This document shows, one piece after another, positions 1 to 8,117 of a stretch of DNA of 64,000 bases. The stretch is from JADJGC01 sp964617645. GTDB lineage: Bacteria > Zixibacteria > MSB-5A5 > CAIYYT01. Where the stretch lies: NCBI GenBank assembly GCA_964617645.1, contig CAZTYE010000002.1, forward strand, positions 1-64,000, given 5' to 3'. Position 1 is the stretch's first letter. Every line of letters starts with the position of its first letter. Under the pieces are notes generated by a model, which did not search any database, was not told where the DNA came from, and worked only from the letters and a program-made list of their open reading frames with translations. Both the position numbers and the translations under genes were made by a program.

Positions 1-56
1 GGGAGCGACTGCAGTCGCGACAGAAGCCGCGAGGCAACATTGGTTCCCCCTTAGTA

Positions 57-193
57 GGGACTGTTGAAAAAGCCCTATAGGCTGTCACCCTGAGCCGCTG
101 CGCAGGCGAAGGGTCTGTGAGTGTTGTGGCACGAGGTCAAACAGATTCTTCGCTGCGCTCAGAATGACATGAATACGGTTTTTCAGCAGTCCC
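57..193. repeat. MITE-like palindromic repeat, copy 1
   Basis: The element is bounded by imperfect terminal inverted repeats: GGGACTGTTGAAAAA at the left, and at the right the complement of GGGACTGCTGAAAAA. The interior is also roughly palindromic (CTGTCACCCTGAG near the left, CTCAGAATGACAT near the right). Its right 56 bases recur inverted and almost unchanged at 6985-7040. It carries no gene. I see no clear target-site duplication. Confidence 0.75.
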
Positions 194-205
194 AGCAAAG
201 GAGCT

Positions 206-228
206 GTCCCGCACGAAGAGTGCGGGAC
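206..228. repeat. Perfect 9-bp hairpin upstream of the CsaA-like gene
   Basis: GTCCCGCAC and GTGCGGGAC flank a 5-base loop, about 45 bases before the start codon at 272. A related GTCCCGC hairpin occurs at about 13196-13215. No U-run follows, so it is more likely a REP-type palindrome than a terminator. Confidence 0.5.
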
Positions 229-271
229 GGGGGTTGTACAAATTGATCAAGAAACCTTGGAGAACTACGCA

Positions 272-622
272 ATGACCACATCACCCATCATCACTTACGA
301 CGACTTCCGCCGCGTCGACATGCGCGTCGGCGAAGTCCTCGAAGTTCTCGATTTCGACCGCGCGAAAAATCCCTCTTACAAACTGCGCATCAATTTCGGC
401 CCGGAGATCGGCGAAAAATGGTCGAGCGTACAAGCCAGGACCGCTTACACGAAAGAAGAACTCCTCGGCCGTCAGGTCATCGCGGTGGTCAATTTCGCGC
501 CGAAGAACATCGCCGGCTTCATGTCGGAAGTCCTCGTTCTCGGTGTGCACATGGCCGACGATAGCATGTCACTCCTCGAACCCAGCCGCCGCCCGGCGGT
601 GGTGGGCTTTCGGGTGTATTGA
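272..622 (+). CDS. CsaA-like tRNA-binding domain protein
   Basis: The protein is a small (116 aa) stand-alone OB-fold of the CsaA/YgjH/EMAP-II type. Family members bind tRNA, or act as secretion-linked chaperones (CsaA). Visible family marks are the N-terminal TYDDFRRVDMRVGEV segment, KLRINFGPEIG, and the VNFAPKNIAGFMSEVLVLG core, followed by the loop-and-tail PSRRPAVVGFRVY. I chose ATG 272 because GGAG lies 10 bases upstream; an in-frame TTG at 257 would overlap that site. The gene stands alone between a repeat and a convergent DUF262 gene. Function in this organism is inferred from family only. Confidence 0.85.
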   Translation: MTTSPIITYDDFRRVDMRVGEVLEVLDFDRAKNPSYKLRINFGPEIGEKWSSVQARTAYTKEELLGRQVIAVVNFAPKNIAGFMSEVLVLGVHMADDSMSLLEPSRRPAVVGFRVY

Positions 623-727
623 AACTATGGCGAGCTAATGAGGTTGTGTCTACCACGGTACATTGCTCCGAATCCGACGACCCGTCTCTCTGTGCATCGC
701 GGGAGGCGCCTCAATTGAACAGAAGAC

Positions 728-2398
728 TCATGACGTCACCTGTTGGATTTTTTCACTTATGAGCTGCTGTCTGATTTCCAAAAACCGCTCAAAGTCATTG
801 CGCAAAAGAGGAGATCCCTCACCGGCTGGAAGGAGATGCGTCGACAAGAGCCGATTGAAATTCTGGTCACCCAAGGATGCCCTGACTTCGCCCAGGTATA
901 GTGCTGGAGGGCGATTACGAATACTAGCATTAGTGCTCTTGTCAATGAGTGTTCTGTTCAGAACACAGTCCCGCAAAGTATCTGTGACCTCGGGCATACT
1001 CGATCCAATATAGTCCCGGGGAAACACATGGTGGTCTTCAATCCTTTCCTTGGTCATCATGCCGGACGTGATCTGAGTCGCATTGTGGAAATCAAGCGCT
1101 CCGTTTCGCAAGACAAGTGCAATGACACCCTTGTAGATCGCACGCTGCCTTGGTGTCGTGTTCCTCAGCGATTCGACATCAAATGCGAAGCTTGTGACCA
1201 CTTCAGGAGGTTGACCGTCAGCGATCCATCGCTTCACGTCAGTGAAGTCTTTTGCCGCCTGACTATTCGCGGCATTGTCGTAGGCCTGGCCAAACACCGA
1301 GCACCAAAACCAACGCTTCACTTTGTTCCTTGCAGCACCAGCCTGTGGTCCCGTTAGTGTCTCTACATGTGCCATCAGAGAGGATAGTGGTATGAGAATG
1401 CTCGAATAGGGCAACCACTCAGGCAATATCACTCCGCAATCGTCACGCAGCATGTTTAGGGCAGAAACGAAGCCACCCACCACTCTGTCCCATGAAGTTC
1501 TGACCCTGGCAACGTCCATCTTCAACACATCGCTTCGTTTGCAGGATGGTGCCTCAGCGGTAACTAACGCGATAGACTGCAAGACATAGTAAGGGTCAAC
1601 CTTGAAGTCCGCGAGTATCGGACTAGCAGCCTGGGCCGTTTTCCATAAATCGCGAAGGCGCAATTCTTCGGGCCAAAAGCGCGCAGCAAGGAGATCAAAC
1701 ACCGACAGCTTGACTCCCGTGCGGTTCAGAGTCTCAAATATCGTGCATACAGCCTCAGCACCAGTTCCTTCTACGAGAGTCACCATAGGGAACTCATAAT
1801 CGTCGACTGGTTTTAGCCAAGTTTCTCTTGCGGACCTCAGGGCTTTCTTCAGTTCCTTTTTTTCCTCATCGGGCTCGGGTCTAATCTCAAGGATCTCATC
1901 GAGCCACTCTTCAAATCCATTATTATCCCCAAAGAGTCGACGGAGCGGGAAGACAAGAGCCTTTGCCTGAGACGCGATTGTCCCATACTCGCTTTCGCCG
2001 TCTCGATTGCGCATGAAAAATACACAGTCCTCGAGATCCTTTCCTGATATCAAGCCATTGAGGTCCATGAAATACTGATGTGATCCCGCTCCATAGAAGG
2101 CCTGATATAGTGAGGTCAGCCGCTGTTGACCGTCAAGAGTAAGATAAGATGGTGCATGGCCGTCCAGTAACGGGGCACCAGCAAACTCCCGAGGTACAAA
2201 GAAGAAGCCATTGTGATTGCGGATGCGGAGCAAGCTCCCGGCCGGGAAACTTTGACAAATGCTCTCGATCAATTCTTCAGTAGCGCTCGGATCCCACACG
2301 AAGTCACGCTGGAAATCCGGCAGCGCCATTTCGCGATTATGAATGCTCGCCAAAAGGTAGCGGAGCTTCTCTGCCGATGGATCGAATATCTTCCCCAT
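728..2398 (-). CDS. DUF262/DUF1524 (GmrSD-type) protein
   Basis: This 556-aa protein has an N-terminal DUF262 (ParB-like nucleotidase/NTPase fold) domain with the signature LDGQQRLTSL at about residue 90. The C-terminal DUF1524 HNH-type nuclease segment has EDHHVFPRDY and the conserved LNRTLIDKSTN tract. DUF262+DUF1524 fusions include type IV modification-dependent restriction enzymes such as GmrSD and other phage-defence nucleases; cleavage of modified DNA is inference here. The start at 2398 is preceded by GAGAGGG at good spacing; the reading frame stays open upstream to 2470 without a better site. It stands alone, convergent with the CsaA-like gene and divergent from ffh, with no methylase or other defence gene beside it. 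Confidence 0.85.
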   Translation of the reverse strand: MGKIFDPSAEKLRYLLASIHNREMALPDFQRDFVWDPSATEELIESICQSFPAGSLLRIRNHNGFFFVPREFAGAPLLDGHAPSYLTLDGQQRLTSLYQAFYGAGSHQYFMDLNGLISGKDLEDCVFFMRNRDGESEYGTIASQAKALVFPLRRLFGDNNGFEEWLDEILEIRPEPDEEKKELKKALRSARETWLKPVDDYEFPMVTLVEGTGAEAVCTIFETLNRTGVKLSVFDLLAARFWPEELRLRDLWKTAQAASPILADFKVDPYYVLQSIALVTAEAPSCKRSDVLKMDVARVRTSWDRVVGGFVSALNMLRDDCGVILPEWLPYSSILIPLSSLMAHVETLTGPQAGAARNKVKRWFWCSVFGQAYDNAANSQAAKDFTDVKRWIADGQPPEVVTSFAFDVESLRNTTPRQRAIYKGVIALVLRNGALDFHNATQITSGMMTKERIEDHHVFPRDYIGSSMPEVTDTLRDCVLNRTLIDKSTNASIRNRPPALYLGEVRASLGDQNFNRLLSTHLLPAGEGSPLLRNDFERFLEIRQQLISEKIQQVTS

Positions 2399-2729
2399 AT
2401 GACACCCTCTCTTTCTTGTCCTCCTGCTCGTTGTGTCTTGCTTGCTGGCGGCAAACCTGGCACTATTCATTATGCGCAGTCAAACAACAGTTGATTCATG
2501 GTGCTGAAAACTAAGACACACGTCGAACAGTGGCAATCTGATTTCGCAAGCGAGTTCTTCTGAGCTTTAGTGGACTTCCGTTGATCTGTTTTCTCCCTGG
2601 CTGATCTCATCCTGCCCAAAGACTGCGGCGTACCACACCCGCAGACTGAGATTTCATAACTGATTCCCCCCAATTCCCCCTTGCGTTTCCGGTAGCTGGA
2701 ACGTATACTCTCAAGTCTCTGGACGATTT
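2399..2729. other. Intergenic region between divergent DUF262 gene and ffh
   Basis: I see no supported gene. A 67-codon minus-strand frame (2470-2673) lacks a Shine-Dalgarno site and any family feature. The right end holds the ffh promoter. Confidence 0.6.
2681..2709 (+). promoter_or_regulatory. Predicted sigma70-type promoter of the ffh operon
   Basis: TTGCGT and TATACT are separated by exactly 17 bases, with the -10 ending 20 bases before the ffh ATG. The -10 matches the consensus at 5 of 6 positions; the -35 is weak. Confidence 0.5.
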
Positions 2730-4046
2730 ATGTTTGATTCGCTGTCTGAAAGATTAGAGAAGGTATTTAAGACGCTCTCCGGTCAGGGAAAGCTGACCGA
2801 GGACAACGTCCGCGAGTCCGTCAAGGAAATCCGCCGCGCGCTGCTCGAAGCCGATGTCAACTTCAAGGTAGTCAAGGAGTTCATCGCCGGCGTCGAGGCC
2901 AAAGCTTACGGGCAGGAAACGCTGCGTTCGATTTCCCCGGGCCAGCAGATCGTCAAAATCATCCACGACGAGCTGGTCACCGTCCTCGGCGGCGAAAACG
3001 CGCCGCTCGATTTTCGGTCAACGCCCGGCAAGCTGGTCGTGTGTGGGCTTCAAGGATCGGGCAAGACCACCCTCTGCGGAAAAATCGCGCTGCACTACAA
3101 GAAGAAAGGCCAGCGGCCGCTTCTGGTCGCTGCGGACGTTTATCGCCCCGCGGCAGTCAAGCAGCTTCAGGTGCTCGGCAAACAGGTCGATGTGCCGGTC
3201 TTCCATGTCGATAAGCAACCACCGCAGATTTGCGCCGATGCCGTCGAATACGCCCGCGCTAATAATCTCACGCTGATCATCTTCGACACCGCCGGTCGCC
3301 TGCACATCGATGAAGAGTTGATGAATGAAGTCCGCGAAATCAAACGGCGCGTGACGCCCGATGAAATGATCTTCGTCGCCGACTCGATGACCGGACAGGA
3401 TGCCGTCAATGTCGCGGCCAAATTCAACGAAGCGCTCGATGTCACCGGTGTCGCTCTGACCAAGCTGGATGGCGACGCGCGCGGCGGCGCGGCGCTCTCG
3501 ATTCGCCACATTACCGGCAAGCCGCTCAAGCTGGTCAGTATTGGCGAGAAGCTCTCCGATCTGGAGATGTTCTACCCGGAGCGCATGGCTTCGCGCATTC
3601 TCGGCATGGGCGACATCGTCTCACTGGTCGAGAAAGCGCAAGAGACAATCGACATTAAAGAAGCCGAGAAGCTCGAGAAGAAGATTCGCAAGGATCAATT
3701 TACGTTCGACGACTTCTACCAGCAACTGCAGCAGATCAAGAAAATGGGTTCGCTCGAGTCGATCCTCAAGATGATCCCCGGCGTATCGAGCCAAATGCGG
3801 GGTGTCGATATCGACGAATCGCAGATGAAACGGGTAGAGGCGATCATCCTGTCGATGACCACCGAGGAACGCAACAAGCCGCAGATTCTCAACGGATCGC
3901 GGCGGGCGCGAATCGCGGCGGGCTCGGGGAATTCGATTCAGGAAGTCAACCGCTTGATCAAGCAGTTCCAGCAGATGCAGAAGATGCTCAAACAGATGCG
4001 CGGCGGGAAAATGAAACGCATGCTGCCGCGCAACTTTTTCGGTTAG
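2730..4046 (+). CDS. ffh: Signal recognition particle protein Ffh (SRP54)
   Basis: Ffh is the GTPase of the signal recognition particle. It binds 4.5S RNA and signal peptides of nascent chains and delivers ribosomes to FtsY at the inner membrane. The 438-aa sequence has the helical N domain (1-95), the G domain with P-loop GLQGSGKTT (106-114), DVYRPAA (136-142), DTAGR (186-190) and TKLDGDARGG (244-253). The methionine-rich M domain (about 295-438) has the RNA-binding GSRRARIAAGSG segment and a run of MQKMLKQMRGGKMKRM. Length and domain order are standard. It is the first gene of the rpsP-khpA-rimM-trmD-rplS operon, an arrangement common in bacteria. Confidence 0.98.
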   Translation: MFDSLSERLEKVFKTLSGQGKLTEDNVRESVKEIRRALLEADVNFKVVKEFIAGVEAKAYGQETLRSISPGQQIVKIIHDELVTVLGGENAPLDFRSTPGKLVVCGLQGSGKTTLCGKIALHYKKKGQRPLLVAADVYRPAAVKQLQVLGKQVDVPVFHVDKQPPQICADAVEYARANNLTLIIFDTAGRLHIDEELMNEVREIKRRVTPDEMIFVADSMTGQDAVNVAAKFNEALDVTGVALTKLDGDARGGAALSIRHITGKPLKLVSIGEKLSDLEMFYPERMASRILGMGDIVSLVEKAQETIDIKEAEKLEKKIRKDQFTFDDFYQQLQQIKKMGSLESILKMIPGVSSQMRGVDIDESQMKRVEAIILSMTTEERNKPQILNGSRRARIAAGSGNSIQEVNRLIKQFQQMQKMLKQMRGGKMKRMLPRNFFG

Positions 4047-4087
4047 TGAAGAACATTAACATTACGTATCTATTTTGGAGGATTTCA

Positions 4088-4465
4088 TTGGCAGTCAAAC
4101 TTAGACTCAGACGCATGGGCGCTAAGAAGCGTCCGATCTATCGCATCGTTGCAATCGATTCGCGCCGCGCCCGCGAGGGCCGCTTCGTCGATCAAATGGG
4201 TTATTACAACCCGATCGTCAAGCCGGCGCAGGTTCATATCGACGAGGCGAAGGTCATGGGGTGGCTTAAACAGGGCGCCACGCCGTCCGATACCGTGCAT
4301 ACTCTGTTTTCGCAGATCGGGATCAACGAGAAGTGGGAACTGGTGAAGCAGGGCAAGGACGCGGCCGGCGTCGAAATAAAGACGACGATATCGGAACGAA
4401 AAAAACGCACGCGCAAGGCGAAAGCGGCATCGGCCACACCGGCGGAAGGCGCGGCTTCGGCCTAA
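4088..4465 (+). CDS. rpsP: 30S ribosomal protein S16
   Basis: S16 is a small-subunit assembly protein. The sequence MAVKLRLRRMGAKKRPIYR, followed by VAIDSRRAREGRFVDQMGYYNP, is diagnostic. I place the start at TTG 4088, because TTGGAGG lies 7 bases upstream and the family always begins with this AVKLRL stretch. An ATG-like extension back to 4046 would overlap the ffh stop and has no homologous residues. The 125-aa product carries a lysine/alanine-rich tail after about residue 85, longer than in E. coli S16. Second gene of the ffh operon. Confidence 0.96.
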   Translation: MAVKLRLRRMGAKKRPIYRIVAIDSRRAREGRFVDQMGYYNPIVKPAQVHIDEAKVMGWLKQGATPSDTVHTLFSQIGINEKWELVKQGKDAAGVEIKTTISERKKRTRKAKAASATPAEGAASA

Positions 4466-4606
4466 CCTTCGGCAACAATTTGATCGTGTAGCGAAAGGAA
4501 TCGCGACACTCCCAGTTGGGGCAGCCTGGGCGGCTGATTCCGCTTTGCGTCCGGGCGCTTCGACGAAGTAGAGATTACCGAAACTTGTGGGACTGGAGAG
4601 TGTCAG

Positions 4607-4837
4607 GTGAAGAACTTTGTTGAGTCGATTGTGAAGGCACTCGTCGACAATCCGGATGCGGTTCAGTTGCGCGAGATCGAAGGCGAACGAACGACGGTCT
4701 TCGAACTCCGCGTCGGGCCCGGCGACCTCGGCAAGGTCATCGGCAAAGCGGGCAACACGGCGAAAGCGATCCGCACGATCATGTTGGCGGTATCCGCCAA
4801 GCAGGGCAAGCGCGCCGTTTTGGAGATTCTCGAATAA
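4607..4837 (+). CDS. khpA: KH-domain RNA-binding protein KhpA (YlqC)
   Basis: This 76-aa single KH domain has the characteristic VGPGDLGKVIGKAGNTAKAIR segment, where GKxG is the RNA-binding loop. In Firmicutes KhpA acts with KhpB in RNA binding and cell-size control; in many other bacteria it sits, as here, between rpsP and rimM. Translation starts at GTG 4607 behind GGAGAG. The 140-base gap after rpsP shows no terminator. Its TAA stop overlaps the proposed rimM start. Confidence 0.93.
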   Translation: MKNFVESIVKALVDNPDAVQLREIEGERTTVFELRVGPGDLGKVIGKAGNTAKAIRTIMLAVSAKQGKRAVLEILE

Positions 4838-5346
4838 GCGCAGAACTCATTGCTATCGGCAAGATCATTCGGGTTCACGGCATCGGCGGCGAAGTCGTGG
4901 TGTTTCCGTTAACCGATTTTATCGACCGGTTCGAGAGTCTCGATTCGGTCGTCGTGGAAGCCGATCCGGTGCGTCGGGTAGCCGTGGTGGCGGTCAAGAC
5001 GCATGGCAAGCAGCTTATTGTTAAGCTGGAAGGCGTCGATTCGCGCACCGAAGCCGAGCGTCTCAAGGGCGTTTTTCTATCGGTGCCCCGAAGCGAAGTC
5101 GCGGCGATTGAATGCGACCGCATCTATCAATTCGAAATCGTAGGCATGAAAGTCGTCGCCGAAAGTGGCGAAGAGCTGGGCGTGATCAAAGAAGTTGTCG
5201 AAATGCCCGCCAACGATCTATGGCGAGTCGAGGGGAAAAGATCATTCTCGTTGCCGGCGACAGCCAACATCGTGCTCAATGTGGATCGCCAATCGCGCGT
5301 GGTCACGATTCGGCTGATTGACGGACTATTGGATTTGGAGTCATGA
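4834..5346 (+). CDS. rimM: Ribosome maturation factor RimM, apparent ATA start
   Basis: RimM helps 30S maturation near the 16S rRNA 3' domain and binds S19. The N-terminal domain has ELIAIGKIIRVHGIGGEV and the C-terminal PRC-barrel has YQFEIVGMKVV and the DLWRVEGK region. Homology requires translation to begin before the ELIAIGKI segment, but no ATG, GTG or TTG exists there in frame. The best candidate is ATA at 4834, overlapping the khpA TAA stop, with GGAG (4822-4825) eight bases upstream. The next standard start, GTG 4897, would delete the conserved N-terminal strand. The product is 170 aa, a normal length. The stop overlaps trmD as ATGA. Confidence 0.9.
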   Translation: MSAELIAIGKIIRVHGIGGEVVVFPLTDFIDRFESLDSVVVEADPVRRVAVVAVKTHGKQLIVKLEGVDSRTEAERLKGVFLSVPRSEVAAIECDRIYQFEIVGMKVVAESGEELGVIKEVVEMPANDLWRVEGKRSFSLPATANIVLNVDRQSRVVTIRLIDGLLDLES

Positions 5347-6092
5347 AAGTTACGATTCTCACCATCTTCCCGGAATTTTTCGCCAGTCCGCTGGAGCAGT
5401 CGCTGCTCAAGAAGGCGATTGATGGCGGACATCTGGAGGTTGAGATCGTCGACATCCGCAAGTACTCGACGAACAAGCACAACACCGTGGATGACGCCCC
5501 ATTCGGCGGCGGTGGCGGCATGGTAATGAAGATCGAGCCTCTCTATGATGCTCTTGGCTCAGTGCTGTTCAACAGCGAATCGACAAAGCGGCGAATCGTG
5601 TTAACTTCCGCTGCCGGAAAGAGATACGACAACGCGACGGCGGTTAAGTACTCGCTGCTCGACCATTTGATCGTTGTCTGCGGTCGATACAAAGGTGTTG
5701 ATGAACGCCTTTCTCAATTTTTCGACCTTGATGAAATCTCGATTGGTGATTATATAATCAATGGCGGCGAAACGGCCGCCCTTGTTATCTTGGAGTCGGT
5801 CTTCCGACTCCTGCCGGGATCGATGCACTCGATCGAGTCGGCCTTGTCCGACTCGTTTTCGGACGATCTGCTTGGGGCGCCGGTGTGGACTCGTCCGGCG
5901 GAGTTCCTTGGCCGGTCGGCTCCGGCGGTACTGCTTGAGGGCGACCACGCCAAGCAGGAGCGATTCCGCCGTTGGGCGGCGCTAAAGCGGACGCTGGAGA
6001 ACCGTCCCGATATTTTGCGGCGCGCGCAATTGAGCGATGACGACCGCGCGATGCTGGAGCAAATCGCATCCGGCGCTGAATTTGAAAATTGA
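5343..6092 (+). CDS. trmD: tRNA (guanine-N1)-methyltransferase TrmD
   Basis: TrmD transfers a methyl group from SAM to G37 of tRNAs with G at position 36, preventing frameshifts. The 249-aa SPOUT-fold sequence shows MKVTILTIFPEFF, DDAPFGGGGGMVMK, the knot region VVCGRYKGVDERL, ISIGDYIINGGETAALV and the C-terminal WTRPAEFLGRSAPAVLLEGD with HAKQERFRRW. The start ATG overlaps the rimM stop by 4 bases, implying translational coupling. Neighbour order rimM-trmD-rplS is conserved in many phyla. Confidence 0.97.
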   Translation: MKVTILTIFPEFFASPLEQSLLKKAIDGGHLEVEIVDIRKYSTNKHNTVDDAPFGGGGGMVMKIEPLYDALGSVLFNSESTKRRIVLTSAAGKRYDNATAVKYSLLDHLIVVCGRYKGVDERLSQFFDLDEISIGDYIINGGETAALVILESVFRLLPGSMHSIESALSDSFSDDLLGAPVWTRPAEFLGRSAPAVLLEGDHAKQERFRRWAALKRTLENRPDILRRAQLSDDDRAMLEQIASGAEFEN

Positions 6093-6107
6093 TTGTTGGA
6101 GGATAGA

Positions 6108-6473
6108 ATGAATCAGTTAGTCCAAAAGATTGCCGCGAAATATCTCCGCGAGCAGAAACTCGACTTTGCTCCCGGCGATACGATTGCCGTGCATCAGAAG
6201 ATTATGGAAGGCGACAAGGAGCGCATCCAGGTCTTCCAGGGCGTAGTCATGGGTCGTCGCGGCGGCGGCACCGGCGCGAGCTTCACCGTACGGAAAGTGA
6301 CGCAGGGTATCGCGGTCGAGAAAGTCTACCCGTTGCACTCGCCGAATATCGCCAAAATCGAAAAAGTGCGCACCGGACGCGTGCGCCGCGCCAAGCTGAA
6401 TTACCTGAAAGGTCTTTCGGGCAAGGCGGCGCGAATCGACGAACGCCGCACGGAAGAAGAAACCGCCGAGTAG
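6108..6473 (+). CDS. rplS: 50S ribosomal protein L19
   Basis: L19 lies at the 30S-50S interface. The 121-aa product has the family core DTIAVHQKIMEGDKERIQVF, then GVVMGRRGGG, FTVRKVTQGIAVEKVYPLHSP and GRVRRAKLNYLKG. The start ATG 6108 follows TTGGAGG; an in-frame TTG at 6093 is part of that ribosome-binding site and was rejected. The acidic tail EEETAE is slightly longer than in E. coli. Last gene of the operon, followed by a strong terminator. Confidence 0.97.
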   Translation: MNQLVQKIAAKYLREQKLDFAPGDTIAVHQKIMEGDKERIQVFQGVVMGRRGGGTGASFTVRKVTQGIAVEKVYPLHSPNIAKIEKVRTGRVRRAKLNYLKGLSGKAARIDERRTEEETAE

Positions 6474-6496
6474 TGCCTTCGCGATTTCGAGTTTGA

Positions 6497-6525
6497 CGCC
6501 TCGCCGTGAGCGGCGGGGCGTTTTT
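6497..6525 (+). terminator. Rho-independent terminator of the ffh-rplS operon
   Basis: A 10-bp stem CGCCTCGCCG / CGGCGGGGCG (one G-U pair) with TGAG loop is followed by five T residues, 23 bases after the rplS stop. Confidence 0.88.
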
Positions 6526-6984
6526 GCTTGATCCTGGCTTTTCTCTCTAAGTTTTTCCTTTCGCAAATAATAGGGCATAGCTCGAGCTAATCAGGCGCCT
6601 GATCGGACTTTCACGTCGCGCCGCGCCCAGTGTGGGCGTCACGTTTCCGGAAATCCCGAACGACGATTCTGAAGCGATTGCACTGCGGTTGATCTTCTCG
6701 CATCCGGTTACCGGCGTCGCAAGCCACCGGAGTTTGGATTTGATCTCGACGCCTTGTCCTGCCGCGATTTCGCGTTTTTACGACAATGGCGGCCGCCAAA
6801 GAACACGTCAGGTACGAGGGCGAGATCGGCGAGTGAAATCATCCGCGATTACAATCGTGCCTCTACTAAGGGTCCGGTGGGGGAAAATTGTAGTGGAATG
6901 CTACGAGTTTACGGGGTTAGGGGAGGAAAATGACCCTCACCCCTGCCCCTCTCCCTGACAGGGAGAGGGGAATCCCACCGTTCC

Positions 6985-7114
6985 GGGACTGTTGAAAAAC
7001 CGTATTCATGTCATTCTGAGCGCAGCGAAGAATCTGTTTGCCGTTGTGCCAGAAGGAAAACAGACCCTTCACTTCGTTCAGGGTGACAACCTCAAGGACT
7101 TCTTCAACGGTCCC
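6985..7114. repeat. MITE-like palindromic repeat, copy 2 (inverted)
   Basis: It begins GGGACTGTTGAAAAA and its first 56 bases equal the reverse complement of the right end of the 57-193 element, apart from one base. The right terminus is the complement of GGGACCGTTGAAGAAG, a degenerate inverted repeat. It is 130 bp long and carries no gene. Confidence 0.75.
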
Positions 7115-7162
7115 TTTCGCGGGAACAACCTGTCGAGAGCGCAGGGCTCCTGACCTACTTGA

Positions 7163-7192
7163 CTGGATTCCGGCTTTCGCCGGAATGACGGG
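7163..7192. repeat. Palindromic repeat of the CCGGCTTTCGCCGG type
   Basis: CTGGATTCCGG, CTTT, CGCCGGAATGACGGG form a hairpin of the very common intergenic family that yields spurious 'VIPAKAGIQ' peptides in many genomes. No gene function. Confidence 0.6.
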
Positions 7193-7454
7193 ATCGGGGG
7201 TCGTCGAATCCTTTTGGTGCCCCACCAGAGTGGTGGGAGTGAGGGCGCCGAGTCGCCCTCGTCCCGCACGCGGTACTCGGAAGACTCTGCGCAACAGAAA
7301 TAGTGGGAATGCGACGTTGGCGCATTGCGCTGCCTTCGACCGCGAAAGCACGGGACGATGTGAATTCGCACCCACCATTATCACGCCTGCGGCGTGATGG
7401 CAGGAGCGCAGGGCTTTTGACCTACTTAGCTGGTGGGTCTTCTACGCTGGGGTG

Positions 7455-8117
7455 TTAATCGGCTTTGAATTCGATGCGATGATGGGAGCCGTCGCAGAAT
7501 GGTTTGGCGCCGGAGGCGCCGCAGCGACAAAACACCGGATCCTTGCGGATCGATTTCGAACCACCGACCGAGCCGCAAACTTCGACAGTTCCGGTAACCA
7601 GTAGCGGGCCGTCTTTCGAAGGCGTGATGACCATCTCCGGCCGGGCAACCAAGCCCGCATCAGAAGCCCGGCTCGACGGAGCGACCATTCCCGAGTCGAG
7701 AAATCCGATGTGCGTGTGGCTCCGGTCGCAAAACGGCGGATTTCGTGTCGCGCCACAGCGACACAGCGCCACGCGCGTATCGCGCAGGACAAAATTCCCT
7801 GCTGAATCGTTGATCGCGATTTCGCCGCGTGCGTAAAGCGGGCCGTTTCGGGTGGCGGTGATCGAAGACACGGCGTCCGGTTGTTCGGCGGCAGATTCAA
7901 CGATCGAGCGATAATGCAGCGCGCCGGTTGGACAGCGGCGGACAATTTCGGCGACGCGTCTGGCATCGGCGTTATCCGGAGCAACCCAAGGGCGCTTAGT
8001 AGTGTCAAAAACCCCCGGCAGATTGCGCACGCACTCGGCGGCGTGAATGCAACGGCGGGCGTCGAAAGCGACTTCGATTTCTTTGCCAGGGTAATGATGG
8101 AGTTTGTCGGCCGTCAA
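7455..8117 (-). CDS. CDGSH iron-sulfur protein with N-terminal ferredoxin-like domain
   Basis: The 220-aa protein has three metal-binding modules. An N-terminal divergent 4Fe-4S domain (about 15-70) has DARRCIHAAEC and RRCPTGAL. Two CDGSH-type 2Fe-2S domains follow, CRCGATRNPPFCDRSH (about 119-134) and CRCGASGAKPFCDGSH (about 197-212), each with the C-x-C-x2-(S/T)-x3-P-x-C-D-x2-H ligands. CDGSH proteins carry redox- or pH-labile clusters; the substrate is unknown. The start is TTG 8117, whose TTGA overlaps the stop of the regulator gene, with GGAGG upstream. It is the last gene of a three-gene overlapping operon. Confidence 0.88.
   Translation of the reverse strand: MTADKLHHYPGKEIEVAFDARRCIHAAECVRNLPGVFDTTKRPWVAPDNADARRVAEIVRRCPTGALHYRSIVESAAEQPDAVSSITATRNGPLYARGEIAINDSAGNFVLRDTRVALCRCGATRNPPFCDRSHTHIGFLDSGMVAPSSRASDAGLVARPEMVITPSKDGPLLVTGTVEVCGSVGGSKSIRKDPVFCRCGASGAKPFCDGSHHRIEFKAD

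Larger units (their letters stand above)
6526..7454. other. Non-coding repeat island
   Basis: No supported gene lies in this 0.9-kb stretch. It contains several unrelated palindromic repeats: a CCCTCTCCCTGACAGGGAGAGGGG palindrome core near 6949-6972, the MITE-like element at 6985-7114, a GATTCCGGCTTTCGCCGGAAT palindrome core near 7166-7187, CCCACCAGAGTGGTGGG near 7220-7236, and a 30-base direct repeat (about 7135-7166 and 7403-7434). Open frames here encode only repeat-derived peptides and were left out. Confidence 0.7.

Noticed and set aside
2470..2673. 67-codon minus-strand frame upstream of ffh
   Set aside because: No ribosome-binding site, no domain, and it overlaps the region expected to hold divergent promoters.
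7038..7397. Open frames in the repeat island
   Set aside because: They translate common palindromic repeats (the VIPAKAGIQ and SAAKNLL types) and are not genes.
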